Made by a program: the position numbers and the translations under genes | Notes under the pieces: model-generated | Databases searched by the model: none | Seen by the model: the letters and a program-made list of their open reading frames with translations, nothing else | What the model was told of the DNA's origin: nothing | In this document: piece by piece, positions 46,672 through 56,008 of the stretch | Numbering within the stretch: the first letter of the stretch is position 1 | Layout of the letters: every line of letters begins with the position of its first letter | Origin: Thauera sp. K11 | GTDB taxonomy: Bacteria > Pseudomonadota > Gammaproteobacteria > Burkholderiales > Rhodocyclaceae | Length of the DNA stretch: 64,000 nt | Direction of reading: 5' to 3' | Assembly: GCF_002354895.1 (NCBI RefSeq) | Contig: NZ_CP023439.1 | Span: 2,232,001-2,296,000, forward strand

Positions 46672-47450
46672 AAAGTTTTCCGAGCCGTCTCGCCATTTCC
46701 CTGCTTGCCGGCTTCCTCAGTCTTCCTGCGCTGGCCGCAGAGCCGATCGCCACGGTGAATGGAACGGTCATCCCGTCGGCCCGCGCCGACGCGATGATCG
46801 CCGAGCAGCGCGCCCAGGGAGCGCCCGAGAGCGACCAGTTGCGGGACGCGGTTCGCGAAGAACTGATCCGCCGCGAGATCCTCGGCCAGGAAGCGGCCAA
46901 GAAGGGCTTCGACAAGAAATCCGACATCCAGGCGCAAATGGAGATGGCCAAGCAGGCGATCCTGATCCGGGCCTACCTGCAGGATTTCGTGAAGGCCAAC
47001 CCGGTCACCGATGCCGAACTCCGCAAGGAATACGACGGCATCAAGTCCCGCATGGGCGACAAGGAGTACAAGCCGCGCCACGTCCTGGTCGAGACCGAAG
47101 ACCAGGCCAAGGCGATCATCGCCAAGCTCCAGGGCGGCTCCAAGTTCGAGGATCTGGCCAAGGAATCGCGCGACCCGGGCTCGAAGGAACGCGGCGGCGA
47201 CCTCGGCTGGAGCAATCCGGGCATGTTCGTGAAGCCCTTCTCCGATGCGATGGTCAAGCTCGAAAAGGGCAAGTACACCACCACCCCGGTCAAGAGCGAC
47301 TTCGGCTACCACGTGATCATGCTCGATGACGTGCGCGCGCTGCAGGCCCCCTCGTTCGACGAAGTGAAGCCGCAACTGCAGCAGCGTCTGCAGCAGCAGA
47401 AGGTCGAAAAGCACATGCTCGAGCTGCGCGGCAAGGCCAAGGTCCAGTAA
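46668..47450 (+). CDS. Periplasmic parvulin-type peptidyl-prolyl isomerase
   Basis: The 260-residue protein has a signal peptide (LAISLLAGFLSLPALAA), a SurA/PrsA-like N-terminal helical region with VNGTVIP, and a parvulin domain (about 135-225: KPRHVLVETEDQAKAIIAKL, GGDLGWSNPGMFVKPFSDAM, FGYHVIMLDDVR). It should assist folding of exported proteins. It ends the yciB-yciI-bolA chain, and a strong terminator follows. Confidence 0.93.
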   Translation: MKSFPSRLAISLLAGFLSLPALAAEPIATVNGTVIPSARADAMIAEQRAQGAPESDQLRDAVREELIRREILGQEAAKKGFDKKSDIQAQMEMAKQAILIRAYLQDFVKANPVTDAELRKEYDGIKSRMGDKEYKPRHVLVETEDQAKAIIAKLQGGSKFEDLAKESRDPGSKERGGDLGWSNPGMFVKPFSDAMVKLEKGKYTTTPVKSDFGYHVIMLDDVRALQAPSFDEVKPQLQQRLQQQKVEKHMLELRGKAKVQ

Positions 47451-47496
47451 GGCCCATACGACACGGCGGCGGCTCGCTCCGCCCCACGCAGCAAGA

Positions 47497-47528
47497 CAAA
47501 GGCCGGCGGAGCGATCCGCCGGCCTTTG
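47497..47528. terminator. Bidirectional intrinsic terminator
   Basis: A perfect 14-bp stem, CAAAGGCCGGCGGA paired across a GCGA loop (47497-47510 with 47515-47528), lies between the convergent isomerase and acyl-CoA dehydrogenase genes. The outer A/T bases give short T-runs on both strands. Confidence 0.8.
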
Positions 47529-47566
47529 TCGTCATCCGGCGCCCGGCGGCGCCGGGCGTCGTCGGG

Positions 47567-49363
47567 TCAGAACTGCTCTTCGGCAAGCTCCAGCGCGCCC
47601 GCGGCGCCATTCGCCACGGCGTAGGATAGCCCCGGCGCCTCGGCCAGCACGTGGTCGGCATAGAAACGCGTGGTGACGATCTTCGCCTGCAGGAAGCGCG
47701 CATCGCCCTCGCCGGCGGCGAGCTTCTTCTGTGCGATCAGCGCCGCACGTGCCATCTGCCAGCCGCCGGCCACGATGCCGAGCAGCTTCAGGAAAGGCAC
47801 GGAACCCACCGACGCCGCCTTGATGTCCTTCGCATAGGTGGCGAGGATGTAGGCCACCGCCTCCTCCACCGCGGTGATGCCTGCGCCGAACGAACGGCGG
47901 ATCGCCGCAAAGGCTTCGCCCTCGGCTGCTGCCAGTCCGGCTTCGACCCTGCGCATCTCGGCGACGACGGCAGCGATGGTCGCGCCATTCTCGCGCGCGA
48001 TCTTGCGGCCGATCAGGTCGTTCGCCTGGATGGCGGTCGTGCCCTCGTAGATCGGCGTGATGCGCGCATCGCGCAGGTGCTGGGCGGCGCCGGTCTCCTC
48101 GATGAAGCCCATCCCGCCATGCACCTGCACGCCGACCGAGGCCACGTCGACCGAGCTTTCGGTGCACCAGCCCTTGACCACGGGGATCATCAGATCGACG
48201 AAAGCCTGGCTGTGCGCCCGCACCGTCGCGTCGGGATGGCCATGCGCCTTGTCCGAGGCCCCTGCCACCACATAGGCGAGCGCGCGCATCGCCTCGGTGC
48301 GGCTCTTCATCGACATCAGCATGCGGCGCACGTCGGCATGGTGGATGATGCTCACCTTCGGGCCGCCGCGAACTCCGGCCTCGGTACCCTGGATGCGCTC
48401 CTTGGCGTACCGCAGCGCATGCTGGTAGGCGCGCTCGGACAGCGCCAGACCCTCCATGCCCACCGCGAAACGGGCCTCGTTCATCATGATGAACATGTAC
48501 TCGAGGCCACGGTTGGGCTCGCCGACCAGGGTGCCGATCGCACCGCCCTTGTCGCCGAATGCCAGCACGCAGGTCGGGCTCGCATGGATGCCCAGCTTGT
48601 GCTCGATCGACACGCAATGCACGTCGTTGCGCGCCCCCGGGCTGCCGTCGGCATTCACCAGGAACTTCGGCACGACGAACAGCGAGATCCCCTTCACGCC
48701 TTCGGGCGCGTCCGGGAGACGGGCGAGCACGAGGTGGATGATGTTGTCGGTGAGATCGTGCTCGCCGTAGGTGATGAAGATCTTCTGGCCGAAGATGCGG
48801 TAGGTGCCATCGCCCTGCGGCTCGGCCCGGGTGCGCACGGCCGCGAGATCGGAGCCGGCCTGCGGTTCGGTCAGGTTCATCGTGCCGGTCCATTCGCCCG
48901 ACACCATCTTCGGCAGGTACATCGCCTTCTGCCCGGCGTTGCCGCACAGCATGAGCGCCTCGATCGCGCCGGTGGTCAGCATCGGGCACAGCGAGAACGC
49001 CATGTTGGCCGACTTCCACATCTCCATCACCGCGGTGGCGATGAGCTTTGGCAGGCCCTGTCCGCCGAACTCGGGATCGCCGGCAAGCGCCGTCCAGCCT
49101 GCCTCGGCAAACTGATCGTAGGCCGATTTCCACCCGGAGGCGGTCTTGACCTGGCCATCGTGCCAGGTGGCGCCTTCCTGGTCGCCGGTCCAGTTCAGCG
49201 GTGCGAGCACACCGCTGGCGAACTTGTCGGCCTCATCGAGGATCGCGTCGGCGAGATCCGGCGATATCTCCTCGTTGCCCGGTAGCGCGGCGACCTCGTC
49301 CAGGCCGGCCAGCTCACGCATCACGAACTGCATGTCACGAATGGGTGCGGCGTAGTTGCTCAT
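47567..49363 (-). CDS. Acyl-CoA dehydrogenase, large 600-residue type
   Basis: The 598-residue flavoprotein has the acyl-CoA dehydrogenase signatures MNLTEPQAGSDLAAV, YRIFGQKIFITYGEHDL and QVHGGMGFIEETGAAQHLRDARITPIYEGTTAIQ (in pieces), plus the extended C-terminus seen in the DmdC/FadE-like long class. It oxidises acyl-CoA to enoyl-CoA, giving electrons to ETF, whose genes lie just upstream on the same strand. Chain-length specificity is not visible. Confidence 0.93.
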   Translation of the reverse strand: MSNYAAPIRDMQFVMRELAGLDEVAALPGNEEISPDLADAILDEADKFASGVLAPLNWTGDQEGATWHDGQVKTASGWKSAYDQFAEAGWTALAGDPEFGGQGLPKLIATAVMEMWKSANMAFSLCPMLTTGAIEALMLCGNAGQKAMYLPKMVSGEWTGTMNLTEPQAGSDLAAVRTRAEPQGDGTYRIFGQKIFITYGEHDLTDNIIHLVLARLPDAPEGVKGISLFVVPKFLVNADGSPGARNDVHCVSIEHKLGIHASPTCVLAFGDKGGAIGTLVGEPNRGLEYMFIMMNEARFAVGMEGLALSERAYQHALRYAKERIQGTEAGVRGGPKVSIIHHADVRRMLMSMKSRTEAMRALAYVVAGASDKAHGHPDATVRAHSQAFVDLMIPVVKGWCTESSVDVASVGVQVHGGMGFIEETGAAQHLRDARITPIYEGTTAIQANDLIGRKIARENGATIAAVVAEMRRVEAGLAAAEGEAFAAIRRSFGAGITAVEEAVAYILATYAKDIKAASVGSVPFLKLLGIVAGGWQMARAALIAQKKLAAGEGDARFLQAKIVTTRFYADHVLAEAPGLSYAVANGAAGALELAEEQF

Positions 49364-49406
49364 CGGTTGATTCCCTCCGGTTGTTCGTATGAGATGTGAC
49401 TTGGCG

Positions 49407-50072
49407 TCACTTGTTCAACAGGTAGCGCTCATCGTCGAAGCCCGACACCCACTCCGGTTTGTAGATCACGAGCAGGGTCACGACGGCGCCACTGATCCAG
49501 GCTTCGGCAAAGGCCAGCAGCAAGAAGAACGGCAGGTATTCGCTCAGCAGGAAGTCGGCCGGATAGGCTCCGGCGAGCATCAGCGCCAGGGACGCGACCA
49601 CGCCCTGGGCCATGACGGCCAGCGCGGCACCGGCAAAGCCGATGACGAAGATGAAGACGAAGAAATGTGCCGGGAACCAGCGTTCGACCAGCCGCTGCAC
49701 CCCTGCCGCGACGAGTACCGGCACCGCCGCCGTGACGATGAAATTGACCGGCCACGCCAGCCACATCGTCGTCCCGTTCAGCGTGATGCCGCACAGTGCC
49801 AGCGCCATCGCCACCAGGGCCAGCCGCGGACCGAGAATCAGCGTCGCCGCCATGGCGCCGACCAGATGGAGGTCCAGTCCGGGCTTGACCCCGGCCTTCA
49901 TGCTCCACACCAAGGTCAGCACGACCGCACAGCCGAGCATCACGTTGAGCGTCGGTCCCTCCCGCAACCGCGCCCAGGGCGCGCGGCGGAAGAGGTCGTA
50001 CCCCACGGCGAGGGTGAGCAGCAGCATGAAGACGTGCCACGTCGTCGAAAACAGCGACGGCTGGAGATTCAT
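49407..50072 (-). CDS. CbiM-like predicted membrane protein
   Basis: The 221-residue protein has about six membrane helices with DLHLVGAMAATLILGPRLALVAMALAL, the segment resembling the N-terminal metal-binding region of CbiM-type energy-coupling permeases. Relatives (COG3235-like) are of unknown role, possibly metal uptake. ATG 50072 is chosen; a TTG five codons upstream is open. It lies between etfA and the acyl-CoA dehydrogenase gene, on the same strand, but no functional link is evident. Confidence 0.72.
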   Translation of the reverse strand: MNLQPSLFSTTWHVFMLLLTLAVGYDLFRRAPWARLREGPTLNVMLGCAVVLTLVWSMKAGVKPGLDLHLVGAMAATLILGPRLALVAMALALCGITLNGTTMWLAWPVNFIVTAAVPVLVAAGVQRLVERWFPAHFFVFIFVIGFAGAALAVMAQGVVASLALMLAGAYPADFLLSEYLPFFLLLAFAEAWISGAVVTLLVIYKPEWVSGFDDERYLLNK

Positions 50073-50099
50073 GCTGCCATCCGGCAACCGCGCCGATGC

Positions 50100-51035
50100 T
50101 CAGCCCACGGCCGCGGTGAGTTCGGGCACCACCTGGAACAGATCGCCCACCAGGCCGTAGTCGGCCACCTGGAAGATCGGCGCCTCCGGGTCCTTGTTGA
50201 TCGCCACGATCACCTTGCTGTCCTTCATCCCCGCCAGGTGCTGGATCGCCCCCGAGATGCCCACCGCGATGTAGAGCTGCGGCGCCACGATCTTGCCCGT
50301 CTGCCCCACCTGGTAGTCGTTGGGCACGTAGCCCGCATCCACCGCCGCGCGGCTGGCGCCCAGCGCCGCGCCCAGCCTGTCGGCCAGCGGTTCGAGCAGC
50401 GCATGGTAGTTCTCGCTGCTGCCCACCCCGCGCCCGCCCGACACGATGATCTTCGCCGCGCCCAGTTCGGGACGCGCGCTCTTCGTGATCTCGCGCCCCA
50501 CGAACTGCGCCAGCCCCAGGTCGGCGCCCGCCGCCACCGCCTCGACCGGCGCCGCACCGCCGTCCCCGCCCGCCGCCTCGAACGCGGTCGTGCGCACCGT
50601 CACGACCTTCACCGCATCGGCACTCTGCACCGTGGCGAGCGCGTTGCCCGCGTAGATCGGCCGCACGAAGGTGTCGGCCGACTCCACCCCGACGACGTCC
50701 GAGATCTGCGCCACGTCCAGCAGCGCCGCCACCCGCGGCAGCACGTTCTTGCCCGACGACGTGGCCGGCGCCAGCACGTGGCTGTAGCCGCCCGCCAGCC
50801 CCTTCACCAGTTCGGCCACGTTCTCCGCCGCCTGCGCCTCGTAGTGCGGCGCATCGGCCACCCGCACCTTGGCCACGCCGGCGATCTTCGCCGCCGCCCC
50901 GGCCACCGCGCCGCAGCCCGAACCGGCCACCAGCACGTGGATCTCGCCGCCGATCTTCGCCGCCGCGCCCACCGTGTTCAGCGTCGCCGCCTTGAGCGAC
51001 TGATTGTCATGTTCCGCAATCACCAAAAGCGCCAT
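50100..51035 (-). CDS. etfA: Electron transfer flavoprotein alpha subunit
   Basis: EtfA carries the FAD that takes electrons from acyl-CoA dehydrogenases. The 311-residue protein shows the ETF-alpha signature near residue 200-290: [68 protein letters not shown] (in pieces). It begins one base after the etfB stop. ATG 51035. Confidence 0.97.
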   Translation of the reverse strand: MALLVIAEHDNQSLKAATLNTVGAAAKIGGEIHVLVAGSGCGAVAGAAAKIAGVAKVRVADAPHYEAQAAENVAELVKGLAGGYSHVLAPATSSGKNVLPRVAALLDVAQISDVVGVESADTFVRPIYAGNALATVQSADAVKVVTVRTTAFEAAGGDGGAAPVEAVAAGADLGLAQFVGREITKSARPELGAAKIIVSGGRGVGSSENYHALLEPLADRLGAALGASRAAVDAGYVPNDYQVGQTGKIVAPQLYIAVGISGAIQHLAGMKDSKVIVAINKDPEAPIFQVADYGLVGDLFQVVPELTAAVG

Positions 51036-51036
51036 G

Positions 51037-51786
51037 TCAGATCACCTTCGCTTCGTTCTTGAGTTTGTCGACCAGTTGGGCCACGTCGGCCACCCGCACG
51101 CCGGCGCTGCGCCGGGGCGGCTCGGCCACCTTCAGCGTCGTCAGCCGCGGCGTGACGTCCACCTCCAGGTCGGCCGGCTTCACCGTCTCCAGCGGCTTCT
51201 TCTTCGCCTTCATGATGTTGGGCAGCGTCGCATAGCGCGGCTCGTTCAGCCGCAGGTCCGTCGTCACCACCGCCGGCAGCTTCACCGACAGCGTCTCCAG
51301 ACCGCCGTCGATCTCGCGCGTCACCGTCGCCCGGCCCTCGCCCAGCGCCACCTTCGAGGCGAACGTCGCCTGCGCCCACCCCAGCAGCGCCGCCAGCATC
51401 TGACCGGTCTGGTTGGCGTCGTCGTCGATCGCCTGCTTGCCGCAGATCACCAGCGCCGGGCCTTCCTTGTCGCACACCGCCTTCAGCAGCTTGGCCACCG
51501 CCAGCGGCTGCAGCTCCATATCGCTTTCGACCAGGATGCCGCGGTCCGCGCCGATCGCCATCGCCGCGCGCAGCGTCTCCTGGCACGCCGCCACGCCGCA
51601 GCTCACCGCCACCACCTCGCTCGCCACGCCCGCTTCCTTCAGACGCACCGCCTCTTCCACCGCGATCTCGTCGAACGGGTTCATGCTCATCTTCACGTTC
51701 GCGATGTCCACGCCCGTGCCGTCAGCCTTCACCCGGACCTTGACGTTGTAATCGACCACGCGTTTGACGGGAACAAGAATCTTCAC
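51037..51786 (-). CDS. etfB: Electron transfer flavoprotein beta subunit
   Basis: The 249-residue protein is standard length for EtfB and contains [17 protein letters not shown], the [20 protein letters not shown] AMP-binding loop ([15 protein letters not shown]) and [29 protein letters not shown]. The start is GTG 51786, which aligns with KILVPVKRV of the family and has GAGGAG upstream. The gene is divergent from a TetR regulator across a region with several palindromes. Confidence 0.96.
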   Translation of the reverse strand: MKILVPVKRVVDYNVKVRVKADGTGVDIANVKMSMNPFDEIAVEEAVRLKEAGVASEVVAVSCGVAACQETLRAAMAIGADRGILVESDMELQPLAVAKLLKAVCDKEGPALVICGKQAIDDDANQTGQMLAALLGWAQATFASKVALGEGRATVTREIDGGLETLSVKLPAVVTTDLRLNEPRYATLPNIMKAKKKPLETVKPADLEVDVTPRLTTLKVAEPPRRSAGVRVADVAQLVDKLKNEAKVI

Positions 51787-51915
51787 TCTGTCGCGCTCCT
51801 CTGGTTGTATTGTCCGTTTGCTCATGCCGCCCTCCCGGACGGCCGACCGGGGGATTATGTCACCGCTCGCCAGCCTTGGGGCGGGCTTGTCCGGGCGGGT
51901 ATCGCTAACACTCAT

Positions 51916-51933
51916 CCATACGGTTCAGTATGG
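51916..51933. promoter_or_regulatory. Candidate TetR operator between etfB and the TetR gene
   Basis: CCATAC-N6-GTATGG is a perfect inverted repeat. The 12-bp string GTATGGAAAACG starts at 51928 and recurs at 51978, overlapping the TetR start codon, and the self-complementary CGTACG occurs twice in between (about 51938-51953). This clustering in the divergent region suggests binding sites for the TetR protein. Confidence 0.5.
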
Positions 51934-51980
51934 AAAACGTACGGTAGCGTACGGACGCCAAATCGTCAATACTTGTCCGT

Positions 51981-52580
51981 ATGGAAAACGAAAGCAAGCA
52001 GAAAAGGACCCAGCTCGACCGGCAGGCGTGGATCGCCGCCGCATTCGAGGTCATGGCCGAAGAAGGCGTGGCCGGCCTGCGCGTGGAGGTCCTGGCCAAG
52101 CGCCTGAAGGTGACGAAGGGCAGTTTCTACTGGCACTTCGAGGACAGGCGCGACCTGCTGCTGGCGGTCCTCGGCGACTGGAAGGAAGGCCGAATCCGCG
52201 ACATCCTGAAACAGACCCGCGCCCAGCCGGGCCACGAACTCGAGCAGATCTACCACGCCATCGACGTGTACAGCGCAAGCCGCAACCGCAGGGGCGTGGT
52301 CATCGAACTGGCGGTGCGGGACTGGGCGAGGCGCGACCCCGAGGCGGCCGCCATCGTCGCCGAGGTCGATGACATCCGCCTGCGCTGCACGCGCGACCTG
52401 TTCCTGGCTTGCGGCCTGTCGCAGGAGGAAGCCTCGAGCCGCTCCATGCTGCTTTATGCCTACGTGTTCGGCCTGTCGCTGATGCTGTACGACAAGTTCC
52501 ATGCCGACACTTCGCGCCTGAAGCGCGACATCGCCGACATCATCGCGCGCCACACGCGGGAGGCGGCGTCGGCCGACTGA
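51981..52580 (+). CDS. TetR-family regulator
   Basis: The 199-residue protein has the TetR helix-turn-helix (residues 15-62: WIAAAFEVMAEEGVAGLRVEVLAKRLKVTKGSFYWHFEDRRDLL) and an all-helical ligand domain. Divergent placement next to etfBA and the palindromes around its own promoter suggest control of the acyl-CoA oxidation genes, the ligand perhaps an acyl-CoA. The last 41 bases overlap the 3' end of the TatD gene on the opposite strand. Confidence 0.9.
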   Translation: MENESKQKRTQLDRQAWIAAAFEVMAEEGVAGLRVEVLAKRLKVTKGSFYWHFEDRRDLLLAVLGDWKEGRIRDILKQTRAQPGHELEQIYHAIDVYSASRNRRGVVIELAVRDWARRDPEAAAIVAEVDDIRLRCTRDLFLACGLSQEEASSRSMLLYAYVFGLSLMLYDKFHADTSRLKRDIADIIARHTREAASAD

Positions 52581-53364
52581 AGGCTCGGCAGGCGCCCGCC
52601 TGCCCGATGCTGGGGAACACCGCCGCCGCATTGCGCGTGGTGGCCAGGCCCACCTCCTCCAGCGGCATGCCCCGCAGTCCGGCAAGTATTTCGGCGAAAC
52701 GGGCCAGGTTGGCCGGCTCGTTGCGGCGCCCCTGGCTCCACGCGGGCGGAATGTCCGGCGCATCGGTCTCGAGCACGATCGCCTCCAGCGGAAGCTCGGC
52801 CGCCAGCTTGCGGATGCGGGTGGAACCGTCGAACGACATCGCACCGCCGAACCCCAGCTTGAACCCCAGCGCCATGAAGGTCTCCGCCTGCTGGCGGCTG
52901 CCGTTGAACGCATGGGCGATGCCGCCGCAGACCTCGTTGCGCCGCAGGTGCTTGAGGATCTGGTCCACCGCGCGGCGCACGTGCAGGATCACCGGCAGGC
53001 CGCAGGCGCGGGCAAGGCGCAGTTGCGCGACGAAGAAACGCTCCTGCCGCAGCGGATCGATGCCGGGCACGAAGAAATCCAGCCCGATCTCGCCGACGGC
53101 CATCGCGTCGCCCTGCGCCAGGCATGCCTCGAGCACCTCGAGATCCCCGTCTTGCGCCGCCATGACGTACATCGGATGGATGCCGTAGGCGTGGTGCACG
53201 TCCGCGTGCCTGGCGGCGAGCGCCGCCACGCGGTCGAAGCTCGGCACATCCACCGCCGGCACCACGAAGCCCCCGACGCCGGCCGCGCGCGCGGCGTCCA
53301 TCGCCTGCTCGCGGTCGGCGTCGAATTCCGCAGCGTCGAGATGGATGTGGGTATCGACGAGCAT
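52540..53364 (-). CDS. TatD-family metal-dependent hydrolase (DNase)
   Basis: The 274-residue TIM-barrel protein has the TatD metal ligands: VDTHIHLDAAEF at the start, AVGEIGLDFF, ILHVRRA, HAFNGSRQQAE and LETDAPD. Members act as 3'-5' exonucleases or DNases. ATG 53364 is chosen just before VDTHIHL. Its C-terminal end overlaps the convergent TetR gene. It is followed upstream by the enoyl-CoA hydratase gene on the same strand, with no obvious functional link. Confidence 0.92.
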   Translation of the reverse strand: MLVDTHIHLDAAEFDADREQAMDAARAAGVGGFVVPAVDVPSFDRVAALAARHADVHHAYGIHPMYVMAAQDGDLEVLEACLAQGDAMAVGEIGLDFFVPGIDPLRQERFFVAQLRLARACGLPVILHVRRAVDQILKHLRRNEVCGGIAHAFNGSRQQAETFMALGFKLGFGGAMSFDGSTRIRKLAAELPLEAIVLETDAPDIPPAWSQGRRNEPANLARFAEILAGLRGMPLEEVGLATTRNAAAVFPSIGQAGACRAFSRPTPPPACGAR

Positions 53365-53396
53365 GCCTAGTTCCACCGCCGACGGTTAGCGGACGA

Positions 53397-54197
53397 TCAG
53401 CGTCCCTTCCATTCGGGCTTGCGCTTGGCGACGAAGGCGTCGATGCCCTCGGCCGCATCCTCGGTCATCATGTTGCAGGCCATCGTCTCGGCCGCCATCT
53501 GATACGCGGCGTCCAGCCCCATCTCGAGCTGGCGGTAGAACACCTGCTTGCCCATGTGGATCGCGACCGGCGACTTCGCGACGATGGATGCGGCAAGGCG
53601 CGCCACCTCCTCGTCCAGGGCCTCGACCGGCACCACGCGATTGACGAGGCCGCGCCGCCAGGCTTCGTGCGCATCGATGAAGTCACCGGTCACCAGCATC
53701 TCGAACGCCTGCTTGCGTCCCATGTTGCGCGACAGGCCGACGCTGGGCGTCGAGCAGAAGAGCCCGACGTTGATCCCCGACACGGCGAAGCGTGCCGCAT
53801 CGGCGGCCACCGCCAGATCGCACATCGACACCAGTTGGCAGCCGGCGGCGGTGGCGATGCCGTGCACGCGTGCGATCACCGGCTGCGGCAGTTCGGTGAG
53901 CTTCATCATGAATTTGCCGCAGAGGCGGAACAGACCCTGCTGGAACGCCAGCGTGTGGTTGCCGCGCATCTCCTTGAGGTCGTGACCGGCGCAGAAAGCC
54001 TTGCCGGCGCCGCCCAGCACGACCACCCGCACCGATTCGTCGCGGGCGATGCGGTCCACTTCGGCGATCAGCGCCTCGAGCATGGCCGACGACAGCGAAT
54101 TGAACTGCCCGGGGCGATTCAACGTCAGCGTGGCCACCCCGGCCTCGTCGCGGCGCAGCAGCATCGGCTCGTCGGCCGGGTTTGCAATGGTGCTCAT
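53397..54197 (-). CDS. Enoyl-CoA hydratase/isomerase family protein
   Basis: The 266-residue protein has the crotonase fold: LTLNRPGQFNSLSSAMLEAL, GKAFCAGHDLKEM (oxyanion hole) and GIATAAGCQLVSMCDLAVAADAARFAVSGINVGLFCSTP (in pieces). It resembles the ECHDC3-like branch; in the position of the first catalytic Glu of classical hydratases there is Ala-Gly-Cys-Gln, so plain hydratase activity is not assured. GGAGGAG precedes ATG 54197, and a palindrome lies 22 bp upstream. Acyl-CoA catabolism is the likely context. Confidence 0.9.
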   Translation of the reverse strand: MSTIANPADEPMLLRRDEAGVATLTLNRPGQFNSLSSAMLEALIAEVDRIARDESVRVVVLGGAGKAFCAGHDLKEMRGNHTLAFQQGLFRLCGKFMMKLTELPQPVIARVHGIATAAGCQLVSMCDLAVAADAARFAVSGINVGLFCSTPSVGLSRNMGRKQAFEMLVTGDFIDAHEAWRRGLVNRVVPVEALDEEVARLAASIVAKSPVAIHMGKQVFYRQLEMGLDAAYQMAAETMACNMMTEDAAEGIDAFVAKRKPEWKGR

Positions 54198-54218
54198 CTC
54201 TCCTCCTCCGCTTCTTGG

Positions 54219-54234
54219 TTTACGTTAACGTCAA
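54219..54234. promoter_or_regulatory. 16-bp palindrome upstream of the enoyl-CoA hydratase gene
   Basis: TTTACGTTAACGTCAA is symmetric except for one base pair. It resembles the TTTACGTNNACGTAAA-type sites described for LiuR-like regulators of acyl-CoA and branched-chain catabolism in proteobacteria; the resemblance is from memory. It lies between the ligase gene and the hydratase start. Confidence 0.45.
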
Positions 54235-54302
54235 TGGCCGTCCATGGTAGCGTTTCGCACCACGGACGGCCATCCATCGACGCGGGCCAGGCCCGCCCCG
54301 GG

Positions 54303-55955
54303 TCACTCGAAGGAAGCGGTCGATTTCGCCCTTTCGCGCAGCACGAACTTCTGGATCTTGCCGGTGGAAGTCTTCGGCACCTCGCCGAAGATGATCTTCT
54401 TGGGCACCTTGAAGCCGGCGAGGTGTTCGCGGCAATGGGCGACGATCTCGTCGGAGGTGGCCCGGACGCCGTCGCGCAGCTCGACGAAGGCGCACGGCAC
54501 CTCGCCCCACTTCTCGTCCGGCAGCGCGACCACCGCCGCGGCCATGACGGACGGATGCTTGTAGAGCGCATCCTCCACCTCGATGGACGAGATGTTCTCG
54601 CCGCCCGAGATGATGATGTCCTTGGAGCGGTCCTTGATCTTGACGTAGCCGTCGGCCTGCATCACCGCGAGGTCGCCGGTGTGGTACCAGCCGCCGCGGA
54701 AGGATTCCTCGGTGGCCGCCGGGTTCTTGAGGTAGCCCTTCATCACCAGGTTGCCGCGGAACATGATCTCGCCCATGGTCTCGCCGTCCCAGGGCACCGG
54801 TTCCATGGTGACCGGATCGAGCACGGTGATGCCTTCCTGCGCGTGATAGCGCACGCCCTGCCGGCCGTTCAGCGTCACCTGCTCGGCCAGCGGCAGGTCC
54901 TTCCATTCGTCGTGCTTGGCGCACACCGAGGCCGGACCGTAGGTTTCGGTCAGGCCATAGACGTGGGTGATGTCGAAACCGATCTTCGCCATGCCCTCGA
55001 TCACCGCGGCCGGCGGCGGCGCCGCGGCGATGAGGCCGTAGACCTTGTGGTCGATGCCCTTGCGCCATTCCTCGGGCGCGTTGGCGAGCATCGAATGCAC
55101 GATGGGCGCGCCGCAATAGTGGGTCACGCCGTGCTCGCGGATGGCGTCGAAGATCAGCCGGGGATCGACGCGGCGCAGGCAGACATTGACGCCGGCATTG
55201 GCCGCCATCGTCCAGGCGAAGCACCAGCCGTTGCAGTGGAACATCGGCAGCGTCCACAGGTAGACCGCATGCGGCGGCATGCCCCACGAGACGATGTTGG
55301 ACATCGCGTTGAGATAGGCGCCGCGGTGGTGATACACCACGCCCTTGGGATTGCCGGTGGTGCCGGAGGTGTAGTTGAGCGAGATCGCCTCCCACTCGTC
55401 GGCGGGTTGCTCGAAGACGAAATCCTCGCTGCCGGAGTCGAGCAGCGTCTCGTATTCCAGGGTGCCGATGCGCTCGCCGGGGCCGGTGTATTCCGGATCG
55501 TCCACGTCGATCACGATCATGTCCGGGCGCTGGGCAAGCTCGACGGCCTTCTTCATCACGCGCGCATACTCGCGGTCGGTGATGAGCACCCTGGCCTCGG
55601 CATGGTTCAGGATGAAGGCGACCGCCTCCGCATCCAGCCGGGTGTTGATGGTGTTGAGCACCGCGCCGCAGGCCGGCACGCCGAAATGGCACTCGAACAT
55701 CTCCGGGGTGTTGTTGAGTACCACCGCGACGGTGTCACCCTTGCCGACGCCCAGTTGCTTCAGCGCGGAGGCGAGGCGCCGGCAGCGCCCGTAGCTCTCC
55801 AGCCAGGTCTGGCGGCGCTTGCCATGGACGACGGCGAGACGGTCCGGATACACGTATGCACTGCGCTGGATGAAGGTCAGCGGCGTCAGCGGCACGTAGT
55901 TGGCGGGGTTCTTGTCCAGCCCTTGCTCGTAGGGCGACTGCTTGCTCTCGGTCAT
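54303..55955 (-). CDS. Acyl-CoA ligase (AMP-binding family)
   Basis: The 550-residue protein has the adenylation motif SLNYTSGTTGNPKGVVYHHRGAYL (in pieces), the A5 segment HVYGLTETYGPASVC and the C-terminal GRSKDIIISGGENISSIEVEDALYKHP with the final catalytic lysine in KTSTGKIQKFVLR. It is closest to medium-chain/AMP-dependent ligases annotated as AlkK-type. It activates a fatty or other carboxylic acid to its CoA thioester. ATG 55955 has GAGGGAG upstream. Confidence 0.93.
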   Translation of the reverse strand: MTESKQSPYEQGLDKNPANYVPLTPLTFIQRSAYVYPDRLAVVHGKRRQTWLESYGRCRRLASALKQLGVGKGDTVAVVLNNTPEMFECHFGVPACGAVLNTINTRLDAEAVAFILNHAEARVLITDREYARVMKKAVELAQRPDMIVIDVDDPEYTGPGERIGTLEYETLLDSGSEDFVFEQPADEWEAISLNYTSGTTGNPKGVVYHHRGAYLNAMSNIVSWGMPPHAVYLWTLPMFHCNGWCFAWTMAANAGVNVCLRRVDPRLIFDAIREHGVTHYCGAPIVHSMLANAPEEWRKGIDHKVYGLIAAAPPPAAVIEGMAKIGFDITHVYGLTETYGPASVCAKHDEWKDLPLAEQVTLNGRQGVRYHAQEGITVLDPVTMEPVPWDGETMGEIMFRGNLVMKGYLKNPAATEESFRGGWYHTGDLAVMQADGYVKIKDRSKDIIISGGENISSIEVEDALYKHPSVMAAAVVALPDEKWGEVPCAFVELRDGVRATSDEIVAHCREHLAGFKVPKKIIFGEVPKTSTGKIQKFVLRERAKSTASFE

Positions 55956-56008
55956 GCTTGCTCCCTCTTTCTTGTATGAAACGGACTGCCGCCGCCGTCA
56001 CCCATGTT

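Noticed and set aside
49407-50072. Cobalt transporter CbiM
   Set aside because: Only the N-terminal region is similar and no cobalt transport or B12 genes are near; left as a CbiM-like membrane protein.
53397-54197. Classical enoyl-CoA hydratase with two catalytic glutamates
   Set aside because: The first glutamate position is not glutamate, so only a family-level call is given.
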